Positions 7,528 to 15,843 of a stretch of 64,000 nt of DNA are shown in pieces. Position numbers and translations under genes: made by a program. Origin of the DNA: Scalindua_A sp046757465 (lineage in GTDB: Bacteria; Planctomycetota; Brocadiia; Brocadiales; Scalinduaceae); the NCBI GenBank assembly GCA_046757465.1, contig JBHHYH010000002.1, forward strand, positions 1 through 64,000, given 5' to 3'. A model generated the notes under the pieces. The model saw nothing but the letters and a program-made list of their open reading frames with translations, searched no databases and was not told where the DNA came from. The first letter of the stretch is position 1, and every line of letters starts with the position of its first letter.

Positions 7528-8490
7528 TTAGTAATCATAATCACCTGATTTTTTGAACAACCTCCTTTCGAACATCTTATTATATCCTGTCCAATTATCA
7601 CTAGAATCCTTGTCACCTGCGATTGCCTTGTTAAATGCATGTATCTTTGCATCTATATTGTCCAGGTAATGGAGTGCAAGGGCCTCCAACGTCATCGGAA
7701 GTTTTGGTGAACCCCATTCATACTCTCCATGGTGACTCAGAATCATATGCCTTAACAGATATAACAAAGTCTTTGGAAAGCCGTCTATCTGTTTAACTTT
7801 TTCCTCAATCATGAGTACTCCCGATATCAAATGCCCTACGAGTTGGCCTTCATCTGAATAGTGGAAGTTCTTTTCATAACAAAGTTCAGTTATCTTACCT
7901 ATATCGTGTAGTATTATCCCACAGATTAACAAGTCCTTATTTAAAGTAGGGTAGAGTGGTGCAATTTTTACCCCTAACTTTGCGACTGACAAGGTGTGTT
8001 CTAGTACACCTCCCAGAAAAGCATGATGGTATTGTACGGCTGCCGGCGCTGAACAAAAATTCTTGCAAAAATCATTGTCATTAAAAAAAAGATTTAGAAG
8101 TTTTTGCAAATGAGGTTGCTTAATCGAACCAGCAATCTTTTTTAATTCAGAAAACATTTCTTTTATGTCTTTTTCGGTACTTGGCAAATAATCATCAAGT
8201 CTGATATCTTCCTGATTTGTTCTTGAAATGTTTTTTATGATTAATTGTATCCTATTTTGGTAAATCTCTGTCCTGCCCTTAATTCTTAAAAATGCATCAT
8301 TACCGAGAGATTCAAAAAATGATGCACTTGCGTCCCACATCCTTCCTTCAATTATTCCGGAACGGTCAGCCAGCTGTGCTTGAATATATAAACTCCCGTT
8401 CTTTGTTGTCCTCAACTCTCTACTTTGCACTAAAAATATATCGTCAATTGTATTGCCACTATTAAATTGTGATATAAACTTTTTCGACAT
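7528..8490 (-). CDS. HD-domain 3'-5' exoribonuclease, YhaM-like
   Basis: About 320 residues with an N-terminal OB-fold nucleic-acid domain (about 12-105) and an HD phosphohydrolase domain. The HD domain has H-H-A-F-L-G-G-V-L-E-H-T and I-L-H-D-I-G-K near residues 155-200, followed by H-x-x-x-S-H-H-G-E-Y-E-W-G. This is the YhaM/CBF1 arrangement, a Mn-dependent 3'-to-5' exonuclease for RNA and DNA. The frame is open up to 8574, but that extension is encoded by repeat DNA and enters a MITE. The Met at 8490 follows AAGGA on the minus strand and starts the conserved sequence, so I place the start there. Stops 6 bp from the convergent YlbF-like gene. Confidence 0.85.
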   Translation of the reverse strand: MSKKFISQFNSGNTIDDIFLVQSRELRTTKNGSLYIQAQLADRSGIIEGRMWDASASFFESLGNDAFLRIKGRTEIYQNRIQLIIKNISRTNQEDIRLDDYLPSTEKDIKEMFSELKKIAGSIKQPHLQKLLNLFFNDNDFCKNFCSAPAAVQYHHAFLGGVLEHTLSVAKLGVKIAPLYPTLNKDLLICGIILHDIGKITELCYEKNFHYSDEGQLVGHLISGVLMIEEKVKQIDGFPKTLLYLLRHMILSHHGEYEWGSPKLPMTLEALALHYLDNIDAKIHAFNKAIAGDKDSSDNWTGYNKMFERRLFKKSGDYDY

Positions 8491-8561
8491 TGATAATAAT
8501 CCTTGCCCGTCCGAACAATTTGACAAAGACCCGCCAGAATGCTTGCCCGCCCGGCATCCGT
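8491..8561. repeat. Palindromic repeat, left part, interrupted by a MITE
   Basis: The sequence CCCGTCCGAAC at about 8505-8516 is complementary to GTTCGGACGGG just after the MITE (8730-8740). The two parts form one older palindromic repeat that the element at 8562-8728 split. Confidence 0.6.
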
Positions 8562-8728
8562 GAGGCTGTGTCATAATAGAGAAAACACATAATATGTCAT
8601 TCTGAATTTATTTCAGAATCTAATAATTTTAATAACTTAGCAACCTAAAAGATCCCGCCCCCACTGCTAGCTTACGAAGCGCAAGCGAGCAAGCTGTGGG
8701 GGGGGGATGACAATTGTGACACAGTCTG
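8562..8728. mobile_element. MITE-like element, copy 1 (167 bp)
   Basis: Termini GAGGCTGTGTCATAAT and ATTGTGACACAGTCTG are imperfect inverted repeats. The flanks carry CGT at 8559-8561 and again at 8729-8731, a 3-bp target duplication. The inside holds an inner palindrome, GTCATTCTGAA to GGGATGAC, plus a CCCCCACTGCTAGC ... GCTGTGGGGG hairpin near 8656-8706. No coding capacity. Confidence 0.85.
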
Positions 8729-8915
8729 CGTTCGGACGGGTCGGGCTGGCTGGTATTTATAGATTGTATTTTTTACACCATTTAAGTTCGATTTTACGTA
8801 CTTACTTTCTCAAAGTCAAGATAATATACTTAACTTAAGTAATTGAATAAATTGTTTTTATATTGACAATGTAATAGATTAATTTTATAAATTAAAGCCA
8901 GAAAGGTGTTTGTTT

Positions 8916-10208
8916 ATGTTAAGGGAAAAATTGAAAACGAGACAGGCAAATATTGGCGTAATAGGGCTTGGTTATGTCGGATTACCTCTTGCTGTAGAAT
9001 TTGCACGGGAAGGGTTTAATGTCGTAGGAATTGACAATGACGCCAAAAGAGTGCACGCAATAAATAGCGGGAAGTCCTATATTACTGATATTAAGAATAG
9101 CGCTGTCAGGGAGCTATTGAAACGTAAAAAATTAAGAGCCACAACCAATTTTAATGCTATTAGCAGTCTGGATTCATTAAGTATCTGTGTTCCAACTCCC
9201 CTGACAAAAACCAAAGACCCTGACATTTCATTTATAATGTCTGCAACAAGGGCAATTAAAAAATACATTCGCAAGGAACAATTGATAATTCTGGAAAGTA
9301 CCTCATATCCTGGAACCACAGAGGAGATAATTAAGCCTGTCCTTGAAGAGGGAGGATTAAGAGTGGGGAAGGATTTCTATTTAGCCTTTTCCCCTGAACG
9401 CATAGACCCGGGTAATAAATTATATAATACAAAGAATATCCCGAAGGTAGTGGGCGGTGTAACAAAGAAATGTACGGGGCTAGCCAGTCTTTTATATAGC
9501 CAGATTATTGATACGGTTATACCGGTTTCATCGACAAAGATTGCAGAAATGGTTAAATTATTAGAGAATACTTTTAGAAGTGTTAATATAGCACTTGTTA
9601 ATGAAACCGCCCAGATGTGTGAACGATTAGGGATAGATGTTTGGGAAGTTATTGAAACTGCAAAGACAAAACCCTTTGGTTATATGGCCTTTTATCCTGG
9701 TCCGGGTTTAGGGGGCCATTGCATTCCCGTTGATCCACTTTACCTTTCGTGGGTTGCCAAGAAAATTGGTTTTGAGTCGAGATTTATAAACCTTGCTGAC
9801 CAAATTAATAGCAGTATGCCACAATTTGTAGTTAACAGAGTAGCAGATGCATTGAATAAACACAAGAAGAGCATTAAGGGGTCACGCATACATATCTTTG
9901 GTATTGCTTATAAGAAAGATGTAACGGATGCCAGAGAATCACCAGCTTTTGACATAATAAGTGTACTTAAATCTAAAGACGCCACGGTAAGTTATACAGA
10001 TCCATATATCAAGGATATCAAATTTGATGACATTTCGCTCGAATCCAGGAAACTTTCAAATAATTTTCTTGATAAGATAGATTGTTCTGTCATAGTAACA
10101 GACCATAGCAATTTTGACTACGACAGAATAGTTAAAAAATGTAAACTTATCGTTGACACCAGAAATGCCCTAAAGGGGTTTAAGGGCAAAAATATTTGTC
10201 ATCTATAG
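8916..10208 (+). CDS. UDP-glucose/GDP-mannose dehydrogenase family enzyme
   Basis: About 430 residues. NAD-dependent four-electron oxidation of a UDP-sugar to the uronic acid; best match by pattern to UDP-N-acetyl-glucosamine/mannosamine 6-dehydrogenases (WbpA/WecC type) used for surface polysaccharides. Visible: Rossmann motif G-V-I-G-L-G-Y-V-G-L-P-L near residues 14-25, A-F-S-P-E-R-I-D-P-G (about 155-164), the catalytic Cys in P-G-P-G-L-G-G-H-C-I-P-V-D-P (about 262-275), and a C-terminal Rossmann-like domain with G-I-A-Y-K-K-D-V-x-D-x-R-E-S-P. An in-frame TTG lies at 8910, but GAAAGGTG at 8901-8908 is correctly spaced for ATG 8916. No other glycan genes are adjacent. Confidence 0.9.
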   Translation: MLREKLKTRQANIGVIGLGYVGLPLAVEFAREGFNVVGIDNDAKRVHAINSGKSYITDIKNSAVRELLKRKKLRATTNFNAISSLDSLSICVPTPLTKTKDPDISFIMSATRAIKKYIRKEQLIILESTSYPGTTEEIIKPVLEEGGLRVGKDFYLAFSPERIDPGNKLYNTKNIPKVVGGVTKKCTGLASLLYSQIIDTVIPVSSTKIAEMVKLLENTFRSVNIALVNETAQMCERLGIDVWEVIETAKTKPFGYMAFYPGPGLGGHCIPVDPLYLSWVAKKIGFESRFINLADQINSSMPQFVVNRVADALNKHKKSIKGSRIHIFGIAYKKDVTDARESPAFDIISVLKSKDATVSYTDPYIKDIKFDDISLESRKLSNNFLDKIDCSVIVTDHSNFDYDRIVKKCKLIVDTRNALKGFKGKNICHL

Positions 10209-10218
10209 TAACAGCAGG

Positions 10219-10614
10219 ATGAATGGCGGAGTTTATAATCTAATTATAAAACTTTCCAAAAGTAAGGAAATCAAGATCGGCCGACTTGGCACTTTTATTT
10301 TTCCCAGAGGCTTTTATGTATACACGGGAAGTGCTCAAAATGGCCTTGAAAAGCGAATAGATAGACATTTCTCGAATTGGAAGAAATTTCACTGGCATAT
10401 TGACTACTTTCTGTCTTACGCAAAGATTGTCAATGTGCTCAGGCATATTGGGGATAGAAACGCTGAATGTAAGTTAAGTCGGCTGATAGGTAGATATGAT
10501 GATGCAGGTGTTATTGTAAACAGATTTGGTTCTTCCGACTGCAATTGTGTGACACATCTTTATTATTTTAAAAATATGCCAGGCATTAAAGATTTGAATT
10601 TACATAGTACCTGA
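10219..10614 (+). CDS. DUF123 GIY-YIG-like protein
   Basis: A 131-residue protein of the DUF123 family, a GIY-YIG-related fold often fused to or near endonuclease III. Visible: the strand G-V-Y-N-L-I-I-K-L near the start, then G-F-Y-V-Y-T-G-S-A-Q-N-G-L-E-K-R-I-x-R-H (residues 31-49), K-F-H-W-H-I-D-Y-F-L (about 55-64), and a cysteine-rich S-S-D-C-N-C-V-T-H-L-Y-Y-F (about 106-118). A nuclease role is possible but unproven. Starts 10 bp after the sugar dehydrogenase and could be cotranscribed, although no functional link is evident. Confidence 0.8.
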   Translation: MNGGVYNLIIKLSKSKEIKIGRLGTFIFPRGFYVYTGSAQNGLEKRIDRHFSNWKKFHWHIDYFLSYAKIVNVLRHIGDRNAECKLSRLIGRYDDAGVIVNRFGSSDCNCVTHLYYFKNMPGIKDLNLHST

Positions 10615-10664
10615 AACTCAGAGATTTTGTTTTTCTTATTTACCCCGTATGAATGTCTCATGCA

Positions 10665-10740
10665 CCCCCTGCCCGACCCGTCCCCGCCTGCCAGCCCGAC
10701 AAAGCCATCCTGGCGGGTACCAGAACGGGCGGGAAATTCC
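10665..10740. repeat. GC-rich palindromic repeat
   Basis: CCTGCCCGACCCGTCCC ... GCGGGTACCAGAACGGGCGGG forms imperfect nested inverted repeats. Close relatives lie at about 60395-60500 and 46257-46400. It separates two convergent genes. Confidence 0.65.
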
Positions 10741-10748
10741 AACGGTGT

Positions 10749-11159
10749 TTACTCTAGGATTTCCGCCTTTTTTATCTTACTGTTAACTAACTCTTCTATC
10801 TGATCATATGCACCTTCTAATCTAAGCACCAACTTCTTTAGTATGCTCAGTGCAACTAAAGGATTACTTGATACCAATGTTTCCAGTATATCTTTACTTA
10901 TAACGTTCAATCTACATTCCGAAATCGCCTCAGCAGTAATTGTCCTTGGCCTATTTGTAATAACAGACATCTCGCCGAAGAATTCACCAAAACCTAATGT
11001 AGCTAGAACTACTTCCCCTTTTGGTGTTTTTCTGGTTAATTTAACTTCACCTGAACAGATTAAATACATTTCATTGCCGGGATCTCCTTCCGTAAATACT
11101 ACTGTTCCTTTTGGAAATTCTTTACCTATCTCTTTGAACGTTTTGCCAGCCAAACGCAT
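10749..11159 (-). CDS. Cyclic nucleotide-binding domain protein
   Basis: A 136-residue single-domain protein with a CRP-type cyclic-nucleotide fold: F-P-K-G-T-V-V-F-T-E-G-D-P-G-N-E-M-Y-L-I (about 15-34), the phosphate-binding-cassette-like G-E-F-F-G-E-M-S-V-I-T-N-R-P-R-T (about 58-73) and the C helix. The R-T at the end of the cassette is compatible with nucleotide binding. There is no DNA-binding helix-turn-helix, so it must act through another protein. A similar domain starts the large fusion protein at 33382-36561. Confidence 0.85.
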   Translation of the reverse strand: MRLAGKTFKEIGKEFPKGTVVFTEGDPGNEMYLICSGEVKLTRKTPKGEVVLATLGFGEFFGEMSVITNRPRTITAEAISECRLNVISKDILETLVSSNPLVALSILKKLVLRLEGAYDQIEELVNSKIKKAEILE

Positions 11160-11274
11160 ATCATTATCTCCATTCTTTGACCAGTTCTATCATATTAAAC
11201 ATTTTGGGATTTATAACTCCTCCTATCATAAAATACTTCTGTAGAGTTACAAAGTCAAGCCAGAACTACATTCA

Positions 11275-11790
11275 TCACTCGATTATGTCAATTGCATCTT
11301 CAACAGGAACCCTGCCAGGAGCACGTGGATGCGCAGACGTATAACCCACCGGTATAATAGAAACCGGACGCAAAAAGCGGGGTAGTTTGAGAATCTTACT
11401 TACCTCATCTTCACAAAATGCCCCTATCCATACACTAGCCAGACCTAGCTCATGAGCAACAAGCAACACATTCTGAATGCTAGCCGAAACATCTTGAATC
11501 GCATACAGATTAACACCTCGTTCACCATAATGGTCCTTTATCCGCAAGTCCACACATCCAACTATTACCAATGGTGCCTTGGCAATAAATGATTGGCCCA
11601 GGGCGGCTTTTGCCAAATCTTTTTTCATAGCTTGATTGAAAATAAAATAAAATTTTCTACTCTGAAGGTTTCCAGCGCTTGGCGCCCACATTATAGCCTC
11701 CTTTAAGGCGTCTTGTATCTCCTTTGATATTAACTTATTAAGAAACCTCCTCACACTTCTTCTCTCTTTAATTATGTCCAATATATTCAT
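11275..11790 (-). CDS. Nitroreductase family protein
   Basis: A 171-residue FMN-dependent nitroreductase-fold protein. The N-terminal I-K-E-R-R-S-V-R-R-F signature binds FMN phosphate; A-P-S-A-G-N-L-Q (about 37-44), the central A-x-Q-N-V-L-L-V-A-H-E-L-G-L-A-S-V-W-I-G (about 104-123) and the C-terminal V-G-Y are typical. At 171 residues it is a short member. Substrate unknown. Upstream of it on the minus strand is a MITE-like element. Confidence 0.88.
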   Translation of the reverse strand: MNILDIIKERRSVRRFLNKLISKEIQDALKEAIMWAPSAGNLQSRKFYFIFNQAMKKDLAKAALGQSFIAKAPLVIVGCVDLRIKDHYGERGVNLYAIQDVSASIQNVLLVAHELGLASVWIGAFCEDEVSKILKLPRFLRPVSIIPVGYTSAHPRAPGRVPVEDAIDIIE

Positions 11791-11920
11791 TATTACACTC
11801 CAGTTTCGGAACGCAAAAGATTCCCATTACAAATTCATGCAAAAACAACAATCGGATTTTGCCTATTGTAAATTGTTGATAATATTGTTGCAAGTATTTA
11901 AAGCAGCTCCATTTTATAAA

Positions 11921-12068
11921 TATCACTACAGCGACACTTTGCTGGAACCTGTCATTCTGAGAGACCATCGGGAGCGAAGAATCTCGGCCTTGTTTTGATA
12001 AGGACTGCATGGAACGTGAGATTCTTCGTCGTTCCTCCTCAGAATGACAAAGTGTCGCTGTAGTGATA
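11921..12068. mobile_element. MITE-like element of a second family (148 bp)
   Basis: Perfect 21-bp terminal inverted repeats beginning TATCACTACAGCGACACT (11921-11941 against 12048-12068). Inside is a second palindrome, GTCATTCTGAG ... CTCAGAATGAC, with GAAGAATCTCG / GAGATTCTTC arms. The interior resembles that of the other MITE family but the ends differ. No coding capacity and no clear target duplication. Confidence 0.75.
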
Positions 12069-12259
12069 AGCGACAATAAGGTGACTCGAAAAAAGTCGGT
12101 TTATGAATTTGGTACTAATTTCATACGTTGCAAAACAAGTGAAGCTCAAAATTATTAATATTTCTGATTTTTAATTGAGCGTCATTAGAAAATCTATATA
12201 AATTAGGAATTGCAAATTTATTCTTGACTAAAATGAAAAAGCCGGCGATAATGAAGATT
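12069..12259. other. AT-rich intergenic stretch
   Basis: I see no gene, RNA or strong hairpin here. It lies between the second-family MITE and the rpoZ promoter region. Confidence 0.5.
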
Positions 12260-12298
12260 TTGACAATTTTGACACATTTTCACCCAATTAAATATAAA
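12260..12298 (+). promoter_or_regulatory. Candidate promoter of rpoZ
   Basis: Two overlapping TTGACA boxes (12260-12265 and 12269-12274) are followed, 18 bp after the second, by TATAAA at 12293-12298. This -10 overlaps the first ATG (12298), which would place the transcript start near 12305, between that ATG and the next in-frame ATG at 12310. Confidence 0.45.
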
Positions 12299-12504
12299 TG
12301 TCTTATAACATGCAAGAATTAGCAAAAAAAGCAGGTGGTACATTCCGTTTTACTACCCTATTAATAAGACGGGCAAGGGAATTGGCTAATAATGCGCCAA
12401 TATTAATTGATTCAGATTCGAACGACCCTGTCGAGATTGCACTTGAGGAATTTGCTAGTGGCAAGATCTCTTTAGTTGATGATGAACTAAAAAAAATAGA
12501 GTAG
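12298..12504 (+). CDS. rpoZ: DNA-directed RNA polymerase omega subunit
   Basis: A 68-residue protein with the omega pattern: F-R-F-T-T-L-L-I-R-R-A-R-E-L-A in the first helix region (residues 16-30) and D-P-V-E-I-A-L-E-E-F-A-S-G-K-I-S-L (about 42-58). It promotes assembly and stability of the polymerase. The start is either 12298 or the in-frame ATG at 12310; the promoter position favours 12310, which would make the mRNA nearly leaderless. Placed just upstream of an ABC transporter cluster. Confidence 0.82.
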   Translation: MSYNMQELAKKAGGTFRFTTLLIRRARELANNAPILIDSDSNDPVEIALEEFASGKISLVDDELKKIE

Positions 12505-12579
12505 GGAACTTAATCATTCCAAATATTGTTAACCTGAATAAAGATTTGCAAGCCAAAAACGTAATCTGGAGATTTTTAC

Positions 12580-13533
12580 ATGATTAATGTTAAACATCTA
12601 ACAAAACGTTATGTGAATATTGCGGCAGTGGACGATATATCTTTCTACGTAGGGGAAGGCGAGATTGTCGGACTGCTCGGCCCAAACGGTGCTGGTAAGA
12701 CAACCACTATGCGAATATTAACTTGCTTTATGCCTGCAACCGAGGGAGTTGCAACCGTAGCCGGCTATGATGTGTTTACTGATTCATTAAATGTACGCCA
12801 ACAGATTGGATATTTACCAGAGAATGTTCCACTTTACCTAGATATGAGAGTAAAAGAATATCTAATGTTTCGCGCCAAACTTAAATATATACCCAGAAGA
12901 GAAAGAAAAAAGAAAATAGATTATTGTCTCGAAATGTGTGGAATATCAGATGTGCAAAATCAGATCACAGGTACTTTATCTAAAGGATACAGACAGAGAG
13001 TTGGCCTTGCCGATACTCTAATCCACGACCCAAAAATCTTAATTCTCGATGAACCCACCATTGGACTTGATCCCAATCAAATAAGGCAAATTAGGCAAGT
13101 GATTAAAGACTTAGGTCAAAAGCATACCATTTTGCTATCAACACACATTCTCCCCGAAGTGGAAATGATCTGCGACAGGGTCATGATAATCAACAAAGGT
13201 AAGATAGTAGCAATGGATACACCAAAAAACCTAATGAAGCAATTAAAGAGTAGCGCAAATGTTGTCTTGGAAATAAGAGGTGACGGAGAAAAGATAAAAG
13301 ATAGTTTATCCAATATAGGCGGTGTACGTTCAGTAGTATGGAAAGAAAAGGGAGATGCAAATGAATTTGTTGTCGAGGCAGTGGGAGGCAAAGATATAAG
13401 AGAAGATATATTTAAGTGCATTGTGAAAGATAATTATACGCTGCGTGAAATGAAACGGCAGATCGTTACTTTAGAAGAAATCTTTCATCAAATCACTACC
13501 AAGGAAACGGAGGGAGATTCAGACAATGCGTAA
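12580..13533 (+). CDS. ABC transporter ATP-binding protein, GldA-like
   Basis: A 317-residue ABC ATPase: Walker A G-P-N-G-A-G-K-T-T-T (about 35-44), signature L-S-K-G-Y-R-Q-R-V-G (about 134-143), Walker B I-L-I-L-D-E-P-T-I-G-L-D-P (about 154-166) and a switch His in S-T-H-I-L. The 80-residue C-terminal extension is typical of ABC-2 exporters of the NatA/GldA kind. It overlaps the permease gene by 8 bp and is followed by a GldG-like protein, so the three form one complex. In Bacteroidetes GldAFG serve gliding; in planctomycetes the role is unknown and is probably envelope-related. GGAG precedes the ATG. Confidence 0.92.
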   Translation: MINVKHLTKRYVNIAAVDDISFYVGEGEIVGLLGPNGAGKTTTMRILTCFMPATEGVATVAGYDVFTDSLNVRQQIGYLPENVPLYLDMRVKEYLMFRAKLKYIPRRERKKKIDYCLEMCGISDVQNQITGTLSKGYRQRVGLADTLIHDPKILILDEPTIGLDPNQIRQIRQVIKDLGQKHTILLSTHILPEVEMICDRVMIINKGKIVAMDTPKNLMKQLKSSANVVLEIRGDGEKIKDSLSNIGGVRSVVWKEKGDANEFVVEAVGGKDIREDIFKCIVKDNYTLREMKRQIVTLEEIFHQITTKETEGDSDNA

Positions 13534-14236
13534 CGTGTCCACTATTTTTCAACGTGAAATAACATCCTACTTTTTTTCACCAATAGCATACGTCGTAATT
13601 TCTGTTTTCCTTATTGCATCAGGATTCTTCTTTGCTGGTAATTTACAATTCTGGCAGGAAGCTTCCCTAAAAGGCAGCCTGGATTCAATTCAATTTTTCC
13701 TCCTGTTACTTACACCCGTAATTACTATGAAACTCTTTTCAGAAGAAACAAAATCTGGAACGATTGAGACGCTAATGACTTCTCCGGTTTCAGATTTTGA
13801 TGTAGTTTTTGGTAAATTTCTCGCTGCCCTAAGCTTGTATATTGTAATGATTTTACCGACATGGATATTTGTCTTATTCCTGACTATTTTTGGGAATCCA
13901 GACTTCGGACCAATTTTCTCAAGTTATATAGGCTTAATTCTTATGGGAGGACTCTTTGTCTCTGTTGGCTTACTTGTATCATCGTTAACGAGAAATCAAG
14001 TTGTTGCTGCCGTAATTGGGATAGTTTCATTAATAATCCTCTGGGTTGTTGGTTTTTTAAGTACATATGGTGAAGGCTGGTTTTACGAGACGCTTAGATA
14101 TATTGGAACCTATGACCATTGGGAATCCTTTACAAAAGGCATTGTAGATACAAAGGATGTAATTTACTATCTAAGTTTTTCAGCATTACTTTTGTTTATT
14201 ACGGTACGAAATGTTGAAAGTAGAAAATGGAGGTAG
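13526..14236 (+). CDS. ABC-2 type permease, GldF-like
   Basis: A 236-residue membrane protein with about six hydrophobic segments. The first is near residues 20-42, and the conserved E-E-T-K-S-G-T-I-E-T-L-M-T-S-P-V element at about 72-87 is characteristic of ABC-2 permeases. It pairs with the preceding ATPase (8-bp overlap) and overlaps the GldG-like gene by 10 bp, indicating tight coupling. Confidence 0.9.
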   Translation: MRNVSTIFQREITSYFFSPIAYVVISVFLIASGFFFAGNLQFWQEASLKGSLDSIQFFLLLLTPVITMKLFSEETKSGTIETLMTSPVSDFDVVFGKFLAALSLYIVMILPTWIFVLFLTIFGNPDFGPIFSSYIGLILMGGLFVSVGLLVSSLTRNQVVAAVIGIVSLIILWVVGFLSTYGEGWFYETLRYIGTYDHWESFTKGIVDTKDVIYYLSFSALLLFITVRNVESRKWR

Positions 14237-15825
14237 ATAAATCATTGAACACTGAAGAAGTAAAAATGCCAGAACAACAACAGGGTATGCGGAAGAAAAA
14301 GACCATAATCGGGGCTAATGTAATTTTTATGATTTTTATTTCTATAGCCATATTCGTCTTTGTTAGCTATATCAATGATAGACATTATTATCGTTTTGAC
14401 TTCACTGCATCTGGAAAATATACGTTATCCAGTAAGACAAAAAAAATACTAAAAAACCTCGAACAACCGATTTTTGTAACCACACTTCTGGTACAAAACC
14501 AGGACTATCGTTTTTATGGGCAAATCTTGGATATACTTAAAGAATATAAGTACGTATCAGACAAGATAACGGTTAATCAATTAAACCCTTTGACCGATCG
14601 TACCAAGATAACAGAACTGGCAGAAAAGCTCAAAATGGATCTGGAGCAATTGCAATTGAATTCAATAATCTTTGCATGTGGAGACAAGAGTAAACACGTA
14701 CAGCAAGCAGAAGTAATTGAAAGAGAATTTCCTTTTAAGTTTAAAGGAGAAGAAATCTTTACATCTGCGATCCTAAACGTAACACAAGAAAAGCAAACTA
14801 CCGTCTATTATGTCAAAGGGCATGGGGAAAGAGATTTAGAAGATTTCGAACGTGCCGGTTTAGGAAATCTGGCAAATGCGATAAAACGTGCTAATTATAA
14901 CGTCATACCCCTTGATCTGTTAAAAAAGAAGCAAGTCCCTGAGAATTGCGATATACTCTTCATTGCCGGGCCAACAAAGAGTTTCTCAACTGAGGAAACA
15001 AACTACATTCGCAACTACCTTGGAACTTCAGCAAGATTATTAAACGAGAAGGGTGAACTTAAGGAAGGTAAATTACTCTTAATGCTAGAACCTGCTTTAG
15101 GCGCTAATAAACCATCCGGTTTAAAGGCATTACTCGGAGAATATGGTGTAGTGGTTAGAGATGATGCAGTTGTATATAACAAAGTAAATATGCCCCTTTT
15201 TGGTATGCAAACAGTTGTAAAAATATATATAAGTGATGATAAGTACTTAGAACATGAAATAACAAAAGGTATCGAAAAACTTACGACAGTATTTTATGGC
15301 TCATGTGTACTCAGCCTTGCTCCATTGACAGATACAATGGCTTTCTCAGCAAAAGCTATCGTGCAGGCTCCTGATCAAAGTTGGGGTGAGACGGAAATAG
15401 CTGGTAAAAAAAGACCGAGTTATGATGAAGATTCAGATGTTGCCTCTCCAATTACACTGGCAATAGCAGCCGAGCTGAGAGAACCAGAGGCAAATACAAA
15501 TGAAGCGCTCACAGCTCCCCCACATGCCACAAAGGCTTTTGCCGGTATCGGGAAAAAGGGATCACGTATTGTGGTCTTCGGCGATACAGATTTTGCTGCA
15601 AATGCATTTTCTGACAATCCAGGGAATCAAGACCTTATCTTAAATGCCATAAGCTGGCTGGCACGCAGGGAAAAAGAGCTAGGAATATCGGCCAAGGCTC
15701 CTGACATCAGAAGGACTGTTATTAAACCAGGACAACTAACTGTTATAACTTGGCTGTCTATAGCAGGACTACCATCTATCGGAATATTAATTGGCGGTTT
15801 CGTCTGGTGGAGAAGAAGAAGATAA
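14227..15825 (+). CDS. GldG-like ABC transporter auxiliary protein
   Basis: A 532-residue protein with a transmembrane segment near residues 28-48, a large periplasmic or paryphoplasmic domain of the ABC_transp_aux/GldG type, and a second transmembrane segment near 505-525 ending in a basic tail (W-W-R-R-R-R). The Y-Y-V-K-G-H-G-E-R segment (about 196-204) and I-L-F-I-A-G-P (about 239-245) are typical. It should form the external part of the ABC complex. The ATG at 14227 lies inside the permease gene; Met14 (14266) is an alternative start. Confidence 0.85.
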   Translation: MEVDKSLNTEEVKMPEQQQGMRKKKTIIGANVIFMIFISIAIFVFVSYINDRHYYRFDFTASGKYTLSSKTKKILKNLEQPIFVTTLLVQNQDYRFYGQILDILKEYKYVSDKITVNQLNPLTDRTKITELAEKLKMDLEQLQLNSIIFACGDKSKHVQQAEVIEREFPFKFKGEEIFTSAILNVTQEKQTTVYYVKGHGERDLEDFERAGLGNLANAIKRANYNVIPLDLLKKKQVPENCDILFIAGPTKSFSTEETNYIRNYLGTSARLLNEKGELKEGKLLLMLEPALGANKPSGLKALLGEYGVVVRDDAVVYNKVNMPLFGMQTVVKIYISDDKYLEHEITKGIEKLTTVFYGSCVLSLAPLTDTMAFSAKAIVQAPDQSWGETEIAGKKRPSYDEDSDVASPITLAIAAELREPEANTNEALTAPPHATKAFAGIGKKGSRIVVFGDTDFAANAFSDNPGNQDLILNAISWLARREKELGISAKAPDIRRTVIKPGQLTVITWLSIAGLPSIGILIGGFVWWRRRR

Positions 15826-15843
15826 TCGGAGACTTGGAATAAT

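Noticed and set aside
8491..8574. N-terminal extension of the HD/OB nuclease
   Set aside because: The added codons come from a palindromic repeat and a MITE end; the Met at 8490 has a ribosome site and starts the conserved domain.
11768..12076. ORF on the minus strand over the second-family MITE
   Set aside because: It is made mostly of the inverted-repeat element and has no protein pattern.
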